Assembly: GCF_019745455.1 (NCBI RefSeq)
Contig: NZ_JAIETD010000018.1
Location: forward strand, 16,541-80,540
From: Methylobacterium sp.
GTDB taxonomy: Bacteria > Pseudomonadota > Alphaproteobacteria > Rhizobiales > Beijerinckiaceae
Direction: 5' to 3'
Length of the DNA: 64,000 bases
Shown here: positions 46,027 through 55,973 of the stretch, in pieces
Numbering within the stretch: position 1 is the stretch's first letter
How the letters are laid out: every line of letters starts with the position of its first letter
Position numbers and translations under genes: made by a program
Notes under the pieces: generated by a model
The model's database searches: none
What the model saw: only the letters and a program-made list of their open reading frames with translations
Told to the model about the DNA's origin: nothing

Positions 46027-46671
46027 TCAATCTCTTGATGCCGATGGCTGTACCATCACTGCCGCCACCTCGGCTTTGAGCGCGGGAAGTAGCTCCGCGG
46101 CGAACCACGGGTTCGCCTTCAGCCAGCCGTTGTTGCGCCATGACGGGTGCGGCAATGGGAGAACCCGAGGGCGCCTCGGCTGGCTCAAAATCTGGCGCCA
46201 TGCCCGTACCGTCGCGGTGAGGCCGCCCAGCATCGGGCCGAGGTGCCACGCCTGCGCGTACTGGCCGATCACCAGGATCAGGTCGAGGTCCGGCAATCCT
46301 GCGAGTAGTTCGGCTCTCCAGCGGGGAGCGCATTCGCGCCGCGGCGGCCGGTCGCCGCCTTTGGCGTCGAGCCCCGGGAAACAGGCGCCCATCGGCAGGA
46401 TCGCGACCCGGTCCGGATCGTAGAAGTCGGCTTCGTCGAGCCCGAGCCAATCGCGCAGACGAATTCCCGACGGGTCCTGAAAGGGAATGCCGCTGCGATG
46501 TGCGCGCGTACCGGGCGCCTGGCTCGCGATGCAGAGTCGCGCCATCGCTGTGCCCTGGACGATGGGCCGGGGCTCTTGTGGCAGAGGCGCGCCGTAATGG
46601 GGCGCATCCCGGTAGATCCTGCAGGCGCGCAGGGCTTCCGCGGTTTGGTCGAATGGGCCGTCGGCCTTCAT
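46027..46671 (-). CDS. Uracil-DNA glycosylase family protein
   Basis: 214 residues. [36 protein letters not shown] and [10 protein letters not shown] are the motif 1, central strand and motif 2 of the uracil-DNA glycosylase superfamily. It most resembles the group annotated as uracil-DNA glycosylase family protein in alphaproteobacteria rather than classical Ung. No Fe-S cysteines of the UdgA/B type are evident. It probably acts in base-excision repair. It lies 42 bases downstream of the molybdenum hydroxylase large subunit. Confidence 0.85.
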   Translation of the reverse strand: MKADGPFDQTAEALRACRIYRDAPHYGAPLPQEPRPIVQGTAMARLCIASQAPGTRAHRSGIPFQDPSGIRLRDWLGLDEADFYDPDRVAILPMGACFPGLDAKGGDRPPRRECAPRWRAELLAGLPDLDLILVIGQYAQAWHLGPMLGGLTATVRAWRQILSQPRRPRVLPLPHPSWRNNGWLKANPWFAAELLPALKAEVAAVMVQPSASRD

Positions 46672-46713
46672 CGCCGGGTCGACGAACTCTCGGCGTCCTG
46701 CACTGTGACCAGC

Positions 46714-48909
46714 TCAGACGCCCTTCATTCCGGTCAGGTCCAGAGGAAGTGAGCGCAGCCGTTGCCCGGTTGCCGCGAAGATGGCGTTGGAGATCGACGG
46801 CGCGAGGACCGGAACGCCTGGCTCGCCGATGCCGGTCGGTGCCGCTGACGAGGGCATGATATGCACCTCGACGATGGGCATCTCGCTCATCCGTGTGGGC
46901 TCGTAGGAGTCGAAGTTGCGCTCCTGCACGACGCCGTCCTTAAGCGTGATCTTGTTGCGCAATACCGACGAGAGCGCGAAGCCGACGGCGCCCTCGACCT
47001 GGGCCCGGATGATGTCGGGATTGACCGCGATACCGACATCGACGGCGGCGACGATGCGGTTGACCTTTACCTTGGAATCCTCAGCGGTGATATCGGCGAC
47101 CATCGCGACATAGGATCCGAAGGATTCATGGGCGGCCACGCCAAGACCCCTGCCCTTCGCGGAGGCGGCGCCCCAGCCGGCCTTCTCGGCGGCGAGCTTC
47201 AGGACGCCCGACAGCCGAGGCGCTCCCGTGAGGAGGCCGAGACGGAAGGCCACCGGATCCGCACCCGCCGCATAGGCGAGCTCGTCGATGAACACCTCCA
47301 TCGCCTGGGCCGTATGGGTGTGGCCCACCGAACGCCACCACAGCACAGGCACGCCCTCGCGGGCATTATGCACCTCGAAACGGTAGGCCGGCAGGGCGTA
47401 GGGCGTGTCGGAGGCGCCCTCGACCGTCGTCGAATCTACGCCGTTCTTGACGATCATGGTCTCGAATGGCGAGCCGATCATGATCGACTTGCCGACCATG
47501 GTGTGGGTCCAGCCGGTGATGGCACCCTTTGCGTCGAGGCCGGCCTTGAGGGTGTGGAGAACGGTCGGCCGGTAGAAGCCGCCGGCCATGTCGTCCTCGC
47601 GGGTCCAGACCAGATGGATTGGGGCCTTGCCGCCGGTTGCGCGCACGATCGTGGCGGCCTCGGCGAGATAATCCGCACCCGGCGTCGCCCGGCGCCCGAA
47701 CGAACCGCCCGCCCATTGGGTGTGGAGACGAACCTTATCGGTGGTGACCCCGAGATTGGCGGCGATGACCGCCTGCTCCACCGTCTGGAGCTGGCAGCCG
47801 GCATAGACGTCGTAGCTGCCGTCGCGAGCGCGCTCGATGGTGGCGTTGAGGGGCTCCATCGCGGCATGGGCTAGGTAGGGGAAGCTGAACTCGGCTTCCA
47901 AGACCTTGGCCGATCCCTTGATCGCGGTTGCGGCGTCGCCCCGTTCGGAAGCGACGAGTCCTGGGCGCCTAGCAAGCTCGCGGTAGGAGGCGAGGATCGC
48001 ATCGGACGAGCGCATCTCGGCCGCCGTGTCGTCCCAGGTCACGGTCAGGGCCTCCCGGCCCTTCATCGCCGACCATGTGTCCTTGGCGATCACCGCGACA
48101 CCAGTGGGGATCGCCACTACGTCGACCACACCACGGACGGCGCGCGCGGCCTTGTCGTCGAAACTCTTGGCGACGCCGCCGAAACGCGGTGGATGAGCGA
48201 CGACCGCCGTCACCTGGCCCGGCCGGCGGATGTCCATGGAGTAGATCGCTGTCCCGTCGGTCTTCGCGACGGAGTCGAGGCGCGGCACCTTCTTGCCGAT
48301 GAGGCGCCACTGGCTCGGGTCCTTCAGCCGCGGTTCCTGGGGCACTGGCTGCGCCGCCGCGGCCTCCGCCAGCTCACCGAAGCGTACCTGCCGGTTGGAG
48401 GCGGCATGACGGACCGTTCCGGATTCGACGGTGATCTCCGATGCGGGGACCTTCCACTTGTCCGCAGCCGCAGCGACCAGCATGGCCCGGGCGGCGGCGC
48501 CGGCCTTGCGCAACTGGTACCAGGAATTGGCGATCGCCGTGGAGCCGCCGGTGCCCTGGACCGGCCCCAACAGCAGGTTGGCGTAGAGGGTCGCGTCGGC
48601 GGGGGCGAAGGCGGTGCGGACCCGGGACCAATCGGCATCGAGTTCGTCGGCGAGAATGGTCGCGAGACCGGTCGTATTGCCCTGGCCCATGTCCAGATGC
48701 TTGATCATCACCGTCACTGTGTCATCCGCGGCGATCCGAACGAAGGCGTTCGGTTGCGCGGGGACGCCTGCCAGATCCGGTCCGCCCGCAGCGCGGGCTG
48801 CCTTGCCCGGGTCGAGTCGGAAACCAATCAGGATCGCGCCGGCTGCAGTCGCCGCTCCACCGAGGAAGGCGCGGCGTGAGGGCGCGCGCGTCGGGTTGAC
48901 CTTCAGCAT
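46714..48909 (-). CDS. Molybdenum hydroxylase large subunit (isoquinoline 1-oxidoreductase beta type)
   Basis: 731 residues. The N-terminus [19 protein letters not shown] is a Tat-like signal. The body is a xanthine-oxidase-family molybdopterin domain with [12 protein letters not shown], the duplicated MoCo-binding regions, and the catalytic [12 protein letters not shown] near the end. Such IorB-type subunits pair with a small 2Fe-2S subunit and oxidise aldehydes or N-heterocycles in the periplasm; the substrate is unknown. The start is ATG 48907-48909; an open frame continues upstream across the small-subunit gene in another reading frame. It lies 25 bp behind the small subunit. Confidence 0.9.
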   Translation of the reverse strand: MLKVNPTRAPSRRAFLGGAATAAGAILIGFRLDPGKAARAAGGPDLAGVPAQPNAFVRIAADDTVTVMIKHLDMGQGNTTGLATILADELDADWSRVRTAFAPADATLYANLLLGPVQGTGGSTAIANSWYQLRKAGAAARAMLVAAAADKWKVPASEITVESGTVRHAASNRQVRFGELAEAAAAQPVPQEPRLKDPSQWRLIGKKVPRLDSVAKTDGTAIYSMDIRRPGQVTAVVAHPPRFGGVAKSFDDKAARAVRGVVDVVAIPTGVAVIAKDTWSAMKGREALTVTWDDTAAEMRSSDAILASYRELARRPGLVASERGDAATAIKGSAKVLEAEFSFPYLAHAAMEPLNATIERARDGSYDVYAGCQLQTVEQAVIAANLGVTTDKVRLHTQWAGGSFGRRATPGADYLAEAATIVRATGGKAPIHLVWTREDDMAGGFYRPTVLHTLKAGLDAKGAITGWTHTMVGKSIMIGSPFETMIVKNGVDSTTVEGASDTPYALPAYRFEVHNAREGVPVLWWRSVGHTHTAQAMEVFIDELAYAAGADPVAFRLGLLTGAPRLSGVLKLAAEKAGWGAASAKGRGLGVAAHESFGSYVAMVADITAEDSKVKVNRIVAAVDVGIAVNPDIIRAQVEGAVGFALSSVLRNKITLKDGVVQERNFDSYEPTRMSEMPIVEVHIMPSSAAPTGIGEPGVPVLAPSISNAIFAATGQRLRSLPLDLTGMKGV

Positions 48910-48934
48910 GGCTCGGCTCCAGCGTTCGAGGGCG

Positions 48935-49390
48935 TCAGGCGAGGGAGCGGGCGGCGTCGTGGATCGCCGCGCGAATGCGCTGGTAGGTGCCGCAGCGGCA
49001 GACGTTGCCGTCCATGGCGCCGTCGATGTCGGAGTCGGTCGGTCTGGGCGTCGAGGACAGCAGGCCGATCGCCGACATGATCTGGCCGGACTGGCAATAG
49101 CCGCATTGGACGACGTCCAAACCGCGCCATGCGGTTTTGACCGCATCAGCGACTCGGCCCGAAACCCCCTCGATGGTCGTCACCGAGGCAGTGCCGACAT
49201 CCCCGATCCGGGTTTGGCAGGAGCGTACCGGCTGGCCGTCAAGATGGATCGTGCAAGCGCCGCATTGGGCGATGCCGCATCCATATTTGGTTCCAGTCTT
49301 GTCGAGATGGTCGCGCAGGACCCAGAGCAGTGGCGTGTCTGGGTCGGCGTCGACCTCGTGCGTCACGCCGTTCACGGTCAACTTCGCCAT
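48935..49390 (-). CDS. 2Fe-2S small subunit of the molybdenum hydroxylase (IorA type)
   Basis: 151 residues. The plant-ferredoxin cluster is [15 protein letters not shown] with a later Cys (VRSCQTR), and the second cluster is in [10 protein letters not shown] and [10 protein letters not shown]. Both 2Fe-2S sites are complete. It passes electrons from the MoCo subunit, probably to a cytochrome. It has no signal of its own, so export by hitch-hiking on the Tat signal of the large subunit is likely. No FAD subunit gene is adjacent. Confidence 0.93.
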   Translation of the reverse strand: MAKLTVNGVTHEVDADPDTPLLWVLRDHLDKTGTKYGCGIAQCGACTIHLDGQPVRSCQTRIGDVGTASVTTIEGVSGRVADAVKTAWRGLDVVQCGYCQSGQIMSAIGLLSSTPRPTDSDIDGAMDGNVCRCGTYQRIRAAIHDAARSLA

Positions 49391-49445
49391 GCCGCGCCTC
49401 CCGGAATACGAATCCTGACTCTACGCTAAACGCCGACCCGGCGTG

Positions 49446-49469
49446 CCCATGTGCGGCGGCGCACATGGG
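49446..49469. promoter_or_regulatory. Perfect 9-bp inverted repeat between the hydroxylase and kinase genes
   Basis: CCCATGTGC (49446-49454) and GCACATGGG (49461-49469) flank GGCGGC. It lies 56 bp upstream of the small-subunit gene (leftward) and 170 bp upstream of the kinase ATG (rightward). It could be an operator or an RNA hairpin. Confidence 0.45.
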
Positions 49470-49640
49470 TTTGTACCTATGTAAACAGGCCACGGGCCGG
49501 AGATTGCGCGGGTTTTGAGGAAAACCGCACCGGAATTCATAGGTCGTTCTTAACACATCGCGAGCAGGTTGAAGGGTGTCTTGGGGCGTCGTCGATCGAA
49601 TGCCCTTGCGACCCTTCTCTCCTCGAATTTCAAGCCGGTG

Positions 49641-51176
49641 ATGACCGATCTGACGGCGGAGATGGTGCAACGCGGGCGAGGCCCATCCTCGCAAGATTCA
49701 GCGCGGCGCCGTGAGATCGCGCGCGAGATCCGCTCGGCACGCGATCGGCTGACCTCGACGAGCGGCCTCGAGCGCGCCTTCGACTACGAGCTGATCAAGA
49801 TCTACGCGCAGTACCGGGCTGGAGCAGGCCTTCCGCAGGCTCTCCTCGCCACGGCCGTCGCCTTTGCCGCGGCCTTCTGGGTGCCTCTCAGCTTCGCGTT
49901 GCCCTGGGCCATCGGCCTTGTGGCCTCGGTCGCCCTGACGATGTCGCTGACTCGGCGCTTCCTGTCCCTTCCCCCGAGCGACGTTTCGGTGAAGCGCTGG
50001 CGGAGGGCCTTCGTCGCCACCGAGTTCATTCAGAGCACGTCCTGGGCCTTGATGATCCTCGTGGGCGCCAGCGCGGCGCAGACCTTCATCCTGTTCGGTC
50101 TCGTGATCGTGGCCGCGGTGGCGACGATGCTGGCCGCCACCCTGCCCGCGGCGGCGGCGGCGGCACTTGTGCCGCTGATGATGGCGGCGTTGGCACTCCT
50201 CGCCCAATCCCACGACATGGATACGATGGTCCTGGTGGTGATGGCGATCGGCACCCAGGTCTTCTTTCTCGCCCTTGGCCGCCGCGCCTACGCCTCCACC
50301 GTGGAAGCCCTGCAATCCCAAGCCGAGAAGGACGCCATCTTCGGCGAGCTCGAACAGGCCAAGGCCAATTCCGACGAGGCGAGGCGTCGGGCGGAGGAGG
50401 CGAACCTCGCCAAATCCCGCTTCCTCGCCACCATGAGCCACGAGCTGCGCACGCCCCTCAACGCGATCCTCGGGTTCTCCGAGGTCATGAAGAACGAAGT
50501 TTTCGGTCCACACGCGGCTCCGTCCTACGGCGAATACGCCAACGACATCCACGAGAGCGGCCTGCACCTGCTCAACCTCATCAACGAGATCCTCGACCTC
50601 TCGCGCATCGAGGCCGGGCGCTACGAGCTGAACGAGGAGGCCGTGGAGCTTGCGCAGGCGGTGGAGGAGTCACGCCACATGGTCGGCCTGCGGGCGCGCA
50701 GCAAAGGTCAGGTGTTCCGCGAGTTCGTCGACGAGACCCTGCCGCGCGTCTGGGCCGACGAGCGGGCTCTGCGCCAGATCGTGCTCAACCTGTTGTCGAA
50801 CGCGGTGAAGTTCACCCCACCGGGCGGCGAGATCATCATCAAGGTCGGCTGGACCGGCTCGGGTGGACAATATGTGAGCGTGAAGGATTCCGGCCCGGGC
50901 ATTCCAGAGGACGAGATCGGCACCGTGATGTCGTCCTTCGGACGCGGATCACTGGCGATCAAGACCGCCGAACAGGGTTCCGGTCTCGGGCTACCCATCG
51001 TCAAGGGCCTCGTCGACTTGCACGGTGGCACGTTCCAGCTCTCGTCGCGCCCACGCGAGGGCACCGAGGTGGTCGTCACTTTCCCGGCGAGCCGGGTCAT
51101 GGACACCCTGGCGGCGGTGGATCTCAATGGCGAGGAGAAGGAAGCAGCGCCGATCAAGCGGTCGAAGGCAGCCTGA
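49641..51176 (+). CDS. Membrane-bound sensor histidine kinase
   Basis: 511 residues from ATG 49641; a TTG at 49569 would add 24. Five or six hydrophobic segments (about residues 60-220) are followed by a short coiled coil, a HisKA domain with MSHELRTPLN, and a HATPase domain with NLLSNAVKFTPPGG (N box), DSGPGIP (G1) and GSGLGLPIVKGLVDLHGG (G2). The HisKA region resembles the alphaproteobacterial PleC/DivJ-PdhS group, but there is no PAS domain. No response regulator gene is adjacent, so it is an orphan kinase. Confidence 0.9.
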   Translation: MTDLTAEMVQRGRGPSSQDSARRREIAREIRSARDRLTSTSGLERAFDYELIKIYAQYRAGAGLPQALLATAVAFAAAFWVPLSFALPWAIGLVASVALTMSLTRRFLSLPPSDVSVKRWRRAFVATEFIQSTSWALMILVGASAAQTFILFGLVIVAAVATMLAATLPAAAAAALVPLMMAALALLAQSHDMDTMVLVVMAIGTQVFFLALGRRAYASTVEALQSQAEKDAIFGELEQAKANSDEARRRAEEANLAKSRFLATMSHELRTPLNAILGFSEVMKNEVFGPHAAPSYGEYANDIHESGLHLLNLINEILDLSRIEAGRYELNEEAVELAQAVEESRHMVGLRARSKGQVFREFVDETLPRVWADERALRQIVLNLLSNAVKFTPPGGEIIIKVGWTGSGGQYVSVKDSGPGIPEDEIGTVMSSFGRGSLAIKTAEQGSGLGLPIVKGLVDLHGGTFQLSSRPREGTEVVVTFPASRVMDTLAAVDLNGEEKEAAPIKRSKAA

Positions 51177-51183
51177 GGCGAAT

Positions 51184-52224
51184 CTAAGATTCGCTACGCT
51201 CCGACACCCCCGCCTGAGCGAAGGTCGCCATGTCCCGATGGCAGGCCAGTGCGCCCTTGAGCAGGCCAAGCGCCATCGCGGCGCCGGACCCTTCCCCGAG
51301 CCGCATCCCTAGGACGAGCAAGGGCACGAGCCCCAATCGTTCCAGCACCTCGGCGTGTGCGCCTTCCGCGGAGACGTGGCCGGCGAGGCAATGGTCTAGG
51401 GCGCTCGGGTCGAGGGCGTGGAGCACCGCCGCGGCCGCCGTCGCCACGTATCCGTCGAGGACCACGGGCACCCTCTGCAGCCGCGCCGCCAGGATCGCTC
51501 CGGCCATCGCGGCGATCTCCCGGCCGCCGAGACGGGAGAGAACCTCCAGCGGGTCGTCGAGATGACCGGCGTGGTGGGCGAGCGCCTCCCTCACCGCCTC
51601 CACCTTGCGGGCGATCCCGGCCTCGTCGACGCCTGTGCCGCGCCCGACCCAATGCGAAGGATCGCCGCCGAAGAGGGCCGCGTAGATCGCCGCCGCGATG
51701 GTGGTGTTGCCGATCCCCATCTCGCCAAGCGCCAGGCAATCTGTACCGGCCGCCACGGCCTCCATCCCGAAGGCCATTGTGGCGACGCAGTCCTTTTCGG
51801 AGAAGGCAGGCCCGACGCAGATGTCACCGGTCGGCAGGTCGATGGCGAGGTCGAAGACCTTGAAGCCGAGGCCGTAGGCGGCGCAGATCTGGTTGATCGC
51901 TCCGCCGCCGGCGGCGAAGTTGTCGAGCATCTGGCGGTTGACCTCGGCCGGATAGGCCGAGACGCCGCGGGCGGTGACGCCATGGCTGCCGGCGAAGACG
52001 CAGACGAGCGGCCGGTCGAGGCTCGGGCTGCCCTTTCCCTGCCAGGCGCCGAGCCATTCGACGAGCTGTTCCATGCGCCCGAGGGCGCCCGCCGGCTTCG
52101 TCAGCATCGCGTCGCGCTCGCAGATCATTCCGATCGCCTCCCGGTCGGGGCCGGGCATCGTGGCGATCAGCCGGCGGATATCCGCGAAGGGGCCACCGTC
52201 GGAGGCCGAATTATCCGCTGTCAT
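51184..52224 (-). CDS. cobT: Nicotinate-nucleotide-dimethylbenzimidazole phosphoribosyltransferase
   Basis: 346 residues. The conserved HGVTARGVSAYPAEVN, AAGGGAINQI and GEMGIGNTTIAAA motifs and the late LGEGSGAAMAL (catalytic Glu region) identify it. It makes alpha-ribazole phosphate for the lower ligand of cobalamin. It is called CobU in Pseudomonas denitrificans naming, hence the clash with the cobaltochelatase at base 1. It diverges from cobS over 86 bp, too short for a cobalamin riboswitch. Confidence 0.95.
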   Translation of the reverse strand: MTADNSASDGGPFADIRRLIATMPGPDREAIGMICERDAMLTKPAGALGRMEQLVEWLGAWQGKGSPSLDRPLVCVFAGSHGVTARGVSAYPAEVNRQMLDNFAAGGGAINQICAAYGLGFKVFDLAIDLPTGDICVGPAFSEKDCVATMAFGMEAVAAGTDCLALGEMGIGNTTIAAAIYAALFGGDPSHWVGRGTGVDEAGIARKVEAVREALAHHAGHLDDPLEVLSRLGGREIAAMAGAILAARLQRVPVVLDGYVATAAAAVLHALDPSALDHCLAGHVSAEGAHAEVLERLGLVPLLVLGMRLGEGSGAAMALGLLKGALACHRDMATFAQAGVSERSES

Positions 52225-52310
52225 GACGTCATCCGTGCGAGGCGCGGGATGGAAAGGCGCGCTACCGGGCGGCTATAACTCCCGCGAATGGGTCGGTGAA
52301 GGCGAAGGTG

Positions 52311-53141
52311 ATGGCCGAGGATGCGCAGGACGTCGCGGAGCCGGCCTTTCCCGGGGCGCGGGCGGCTTACGACCTCGCCGCTTGCCTGCGCTTCTACAGC
52401 CGCCTGCCCGTGCCGCGACTGCCCGGCGAAGGCGACCCGCATGGGCTCCCGGATTTCCGCACCGTGCCCAGGATGCTGCCGCTGGCGGGCCTGATCCTCG
52501 CGCTGCCCTCGGCCGCGATGTTCCTCCTCGCCCATGCACTCGGTCTCGGACCTTTCCTCGCCGCGACCCTGGCGATGACGATCGGCGCGCTCGTGACCGG
52601 CGCCCTGCACGAGGACGGGTTGGCCGACGTCGCCGACGGGTTCGGCGGCGGGACGACCCGAGAGCGGCGCCTCGACATCATGCGTGACAGCCGCATCGGT
52701 GCCTATGGCGGCGTCGCGCTCATGTTGTCGCTCGCCCTTCGCATCGGCGCGCTGGCGACGCTGACCGACCGCATCGGTGCTTATTCGGCGGTGGCGCTCC
52801 TGCTGGCCGCCACGATCTCTCGGGTCGCTGCCCTGGCACCGCTCGTCTTTCTCGATCCAGCGAGGATCGGCGGTGCGGGCGCCTCCGTCGGAAGACCGAG
52901 CCTGCGGACCTTGGGGTTTGCAACAGGGTTGGGAACTGCCCTTTCTCTTGTTGCCCTCCCTTTCGGCCTCCCCGTCGGAGGCGTGGCGCTCATGATCGGG
53001 TTCGCGGCGCTTGCCGCCTGGGGCGTCACGAACCTCGCGCGGCGCCAGATCGGCGGTCAGACAGGAGATGTCGTCGGTGCCTGCCAACAGGTCACAGAGA
53101 TCGCGGCTCTCCTCGGACTTCTCGTCGCGATTCCGGCATGA
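52311..53141 (+). CDS. cobS: Adenosylcobinamide-GDP ribazoletransferase (cobalamin synthase)
   Basis: 276 residues from ATG 52311 with GAAGGCG upstream; GTG 52296 would add five. A polytopic membrane enzyme with HEDGLADVADGFGGG, RDSRIGAYG and GGQTGDVVGACQQ, the Asp-rich motifs of CobS/CobV. It joins adenosylcobinamide-GDP and alpha-ribazole, the last step of B12 assembly. With the divergent phosphoribosyltransferase it forms the nucleotide-loop part of the pathway. The next two genes follow closely on the same strand. Confidence 0.94.
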   Translation: MAEDAQDVAEPAFPGARAAYDLAACLRFYSRLPVPRLPGEGDPHGLPDFRTVPRMLPLAGLILALPSAAMFLLAHALGLGPFLAATLAMTIGALVTGALHEDGLADVADGFGGGTTRERRLDIMRDSRIGAYGGVALMLSLALRIGALATLTDRIGAYSAVALLLAATISRVAALAPLVFLDPARIGGAGASVGRPSLRTLGFATGLGTALSLVALPFGLPVGGVALMIGFAALAAWGVTNLARRQIGGQTGDVVGACQQVTEIAALLGLLVAIPA

Positions 53142-53178
53142 GCTCGTCTACCCCTTGATCGCGACCGGCCGCACCGGC

Positions 53179-53394
53179 ATGGAACGCGCGATGACACGTC
53201 TCGCCCCGAAACCAAGCAGCCCCTGCACCAAGCTCTGCATCCTCGACGAGCGACTCGGCCTCTGCGAGGGCTGCGGCCGGACCCGTGACGAAATCGCGCT
53301 CTGGGGTTCGATGCCCGAGGCGCAGCGCAGGGCGATCATGGCGACGCTGCCCGATCGCATGCGAGCCGCCCTACGGCAGCGCGTGACGCCATGA
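53179..53394 (+). CDS. DUF1289 domain protein
   Basis: 71 residues. SPCTKLCILDERLGLCEGCGRTRDEIALW has the four Cys of the DUF1289 family, a small probable metal or Fe-S binding domain of unknown function. The start is ATG 53179 or ATG 53191. Its stop overlaps the start of the protease gene by 4 bases. Confidence 0.88.
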   Translation: MERAMTRLAPKPSSPCTKLCILDERLGLCEGCGRTRDEIALWGSMPEAQRRAIMATLPDRMRAALRQRVTP

Positions 53395-54083
53395 TCTACC
53401 TCGCCTTGGGCCTCCTCGGCCTCGTCCTCGCCATCCTTGTCTTCAACGGCACCGAGAGCAGGATCGTCGGCATGGAGCCGGATCAGTTCGCCGGACTAGC
53501 CGCCACCGGCGCGCTCCTCGCCATGGTGATGGCCGGCTTCTGGGGTACGTTCCGCAGCCGCATGGGCGAGAGCCTGCGGGCCCTCGCCATATGGGCGCTG
53601 CTCGGCCTCGTCTGCATCGCTGCCTATTCCTACCGAGACGAAGCGCAAGAGATCGGCAACCGCATCCTCGGCGAGCTTCGCCCAGGCAGCGCCACCAGCG
53701 GGCCCGGCGGGACCGTCACCATCACGCGGCGCTCCGGTGGAGATTTCCAGGTCCGCGCAGCCGTCAACGGGACGACTCAGACATTCCTCTTCGACACGGG
53801 CGCCAGCTCGGTTGTTCTCACCGCCGAGAACGCCGCCGCCGTGGGGCTGACACCTAAGGATTCCGAGTACGCCGTCCGCGTCTCCACCGCCAATGGCGTC
53901 ACCGTCGCCGCGCCGGTTTTTCTCGACAGCCTCGCGGTGGGAAACATCACCCTGAGACGTGTCTCCGCCCTCGTGAGCCGACCGGGCGCCCTCTCCGACA
54001 ATCTTCTCGGCATGAGCTTCCTCAGCCGGCTGGCGTCATACGAAGTCCGCGGCGACAGACTGGTGCTGCGCGGCGCGCCCTAG
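53391..54083 (+). CDS. Membrane-anchored retropepsin-like aspartic protease (TIGR02281 family)
   Basis: 230 residues. Two or three N-terminal hydrophobic segments are followed by a single-domain clan AA aspartic protease with FLFDTGASSVVL as the catalytic motif and NLLGMSFLSRL near the end. It would act as a dimer, probably on the periplasmic side. Start overlaps the DUF1289 stop (ATGA). Substrate unknown. It is convergent with dusA. Confidence 0.88.
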   Translation: MIYLALGLLGLVLAILVFNGTESRIVGMEPDQFAGLAATGALLAMVMAGFWGTFRSRMGESLRALAIWALLGLVCIAAYSYRDEAQEIGNRILGELRPGSATSGPGGTVTITRRSGGDFQVRAAVNGTTQTFLFDTGASSVVLTAENAAAVGLTPKDSEYAVRVSTANGVTVAAPVFLDSLAVGNITLRRVSALVSRPGALSDNLLGMSFLSRLASYEVRGDRLVLRGAP

Positions 54084-54095
54084 AGAGGCGACACG

Positions 54096-55106
54096 TCAGG
54101 CCGCCGCGATTTCTGTCGGCGACAGGACCGTCTCAAATCGCGAGACCTGGGCGACGGCCTCGCGCAACGTGCCGAGATCGGCGTCGGCATTGGTACCGAA
54201 GGTCGAGAGATGGCGCCGATAGGCTCGGGCTCCGGGACGGCCGTTGAACAGGCCGAGCATGTGGCGAGTGAGCGTGTGGAGCCGAATGCCGCTCGCCAGT
54301 GCCTCGGCGACCCTCGGAGCGTAGGCTTCCACCGCCTCGAACGCATCGGCGACCGGTGCCGGCTCGCCGAACAGGACTGGATCGACGCCAAGCAGCACCG
54401 ACGGATCGTTGTAGGCGGCCCGCCCCATCATGACGCCGTCGACCTCCGAGAGGTGGGTGAGCGAATCCGCGATGGTCGTGATGCCGCCGTTCACGGAGAT
54501 CACGAGTTCGGGCCGAGCCCGCTTCAGGGCGGCGACGCGGCCGTAATCGAGGGGCGGGATGTCGCGGTTCTCCTTCGGCGACAGGCCCTGGAGCCAGGCC
54601 TTGCGCGCATGCACGATGAGGGCGTCGACGCCCGCCGCGACCACCGTTTCCGAGAGGTCGTCGAGGGCCTGCCCGACATCCTGATCGTCGACGCCGATTC
54701 GGCACTTTACGGTTACGGGCACCCTGACCGACGCCTTCATGGCGGCGACGCACTCGCCGACGAGGGCAGGCTCGCGCATCAGGCATGCGCCGAAGCGGCC
54801 GTCCTGCACGCGGTCCGACGGGCATCCCACATTGAGGTTGATTTCGTCGTAGCCGAACTCTTCGGCGATCCGCGCCGACGCCGCGAGGTCGACAGGGTTC
54901 GAGCCGCCGAGCTGGACCGCAACCGGATGTTCGACAGCCGAGAATCCGAGCAGCCGCTCACGCGGGCCGTGCAGCACGGCGCCGGTGGTGACCATCTCGG
55001 TATAGAGCCGTGCGCGCCGCGACAGGGTGCGATGGAAGGCCCGGCAATACCGGTCCGTCCAGTCCATCATCGGGGCGACCGAGAAGCGCAGATCGCTGGT
55101 CATCAT
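54096..55106 (-). CDS. dusA: tRNA-dihydrouridine synthase DusA
   Basis: 336 residues. FMN-binding TIM barrel with VAPMMDWTDRYCRAFHR at the N-terminus, the catalytic-Cys segment NLNVGCPSDRVQDGRFGACLM and VNGGITT near the phosphate site. The length and N-terminus match DusA, which reduces U20/U20a in tRNA. A second Met gives an equal start. It lies 48 bp downstream of ureE on the same strand. Confidence 0.94.
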   Translation of the reverse strand: MMTSDLRFSVAPMMDWTDRYCRAFHRTLSRRARLYTEMVTTGAVLHGPRERLLGFSAVEHPVAVQLGGSNPVDLAASARIAEEFGYDEINLNVGCPSDRVQDGRFGACLMREPALVGECVAAMKASVRVPVTVKCRIGVDDQDVGQALDDLSETVVAAGVDALIVHARKAWLQGLSPKENRDIPPLDYGRVAALKRARPELVISVNGGITTIADSLTHLSEVDGVMMGRAAYNDPSVLLGVDPVLFGEPAPVADAFEAVEAYAPRVAEALASGIRLHTLTRHMLGLFNGRPGARAYRRHLSTFGTNADADLGTLREAVAQVSRFETVLSPTEIAAA

Positions 55107-55154
55107 CGGGCGGAGATAAAGGCGACCGGCCGCCGCTTCAATCGCGACCGAGGC

Positions 55155-55757
55155 TCAGTGGTCGTGCTTGCAGTTGGGGCCGTGGACATGGCCGTGATCG
55201 TGGTGGTCATGGGTGTGATGCTCATGCCCGTGGTGATCATGCCCGTGTTGGTCACGCTCATGATGAGCGTGGGCCTCATGCGCGTGATCATGCCCATGCT
55301 CGTGATGATCATGGCCGCAGGTGCTGTGGTCGTGGGCGGCGCGCTCGGGCTTGAAGGCGCGGGAGACCGGCCTCGCGGTACAGCCCTGGCCGCGGACCAG
55401 TTCCGCAACGGAGGCCTCGGCCGGTACGTAGAGCGCATCGGGCCCGATCTCGGCCGCGACGTGATTGCCGCCGAGCTGCCAGGCGAGGCGCAGGAGACGG
55501 GTCGGGTTCTCGGCCTGCACCTCCAGCAACTGCTCGACAGCGGCCTTCACGGTGACGAGGCGACCGTCTTCGAGGCGCAGGGCGTCGCCGTCCTCAAGGC
55601 CGCTGTTCTTCTGAAGGGCGAGGGTGATTCCGATGCCGCCCTCGGCGATAAGGTTGGCTTCCGTCGCCTGGCGTGCTGCATGATCGAGGGTCACGGTATC
55701 GACCACCGCATCCGGACGAACGGCGGGCTTGCGGACGATGGTGGTGGCGCGCAGCAT
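55155..55757 (-). CDS. ureE: Urease accessory protein UreE with His-rich tail
   Basis: 200 residues. The N-terminal peptide-binding and metal-binding domains read VTLDHAARQ, GGIGITLAL, and AWQLGGNHVAAEI, the last being the family's conserved GNxH nickel site. The C-terminal roughly 60 residues contain about 27 His in HDH/HGH runs, suited to binding several nickel or zinc ions. The start is ATG 55755-55757; the upstream open frame to 55886 is not family-like. No other urease gene is in the window, so it is isolated here. Confidence 0.9.
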   Translation of the reverse strand: MLRATTIVRKPAVRPDAVVDTVTLDHAARQATEANLIAEGGIGITLALQKNSGLEDGDALRLEDGRLVTVKAAVEQLLEVQAENPTRLLRLAWQLGGNHVAAEIGPDALYVPAEASVAELVRGQGCTARPVSRAFKPERAAHDHSTCGHDHHEHGHDHAHEAHAHHERDQHGHDHHGHEHHTHDHHDHGHVHGPNCKHDH

Positions 55758-55973
55758 GATGTCCTCGACGCAGGTCCAGACGTGTGATCCGGCAGCCTCT
55801 CTAAAGGGTTTTTCGCGGCGACGGAAAGCGGAGGCGGAACCTAAGCCGTTCGGGGTGCATTCATGAGCTTGAACGGTTAAGCTCACTCCGCACGACTACG
55901 ATCCATCCGTCGACCCCGACCAAGACCGGTGCAAAGCCGGACCTCATCGGATGCACAAGGGAGATCTGCGATC

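Noticed and set aside
52225..52310. Cobalamin riboswitch between the two late B12 genes
   Set aside because: The spacer is 86 bp, too short for the roughly 200-nt riboswitch, and no B12-box-like sequence is seen.
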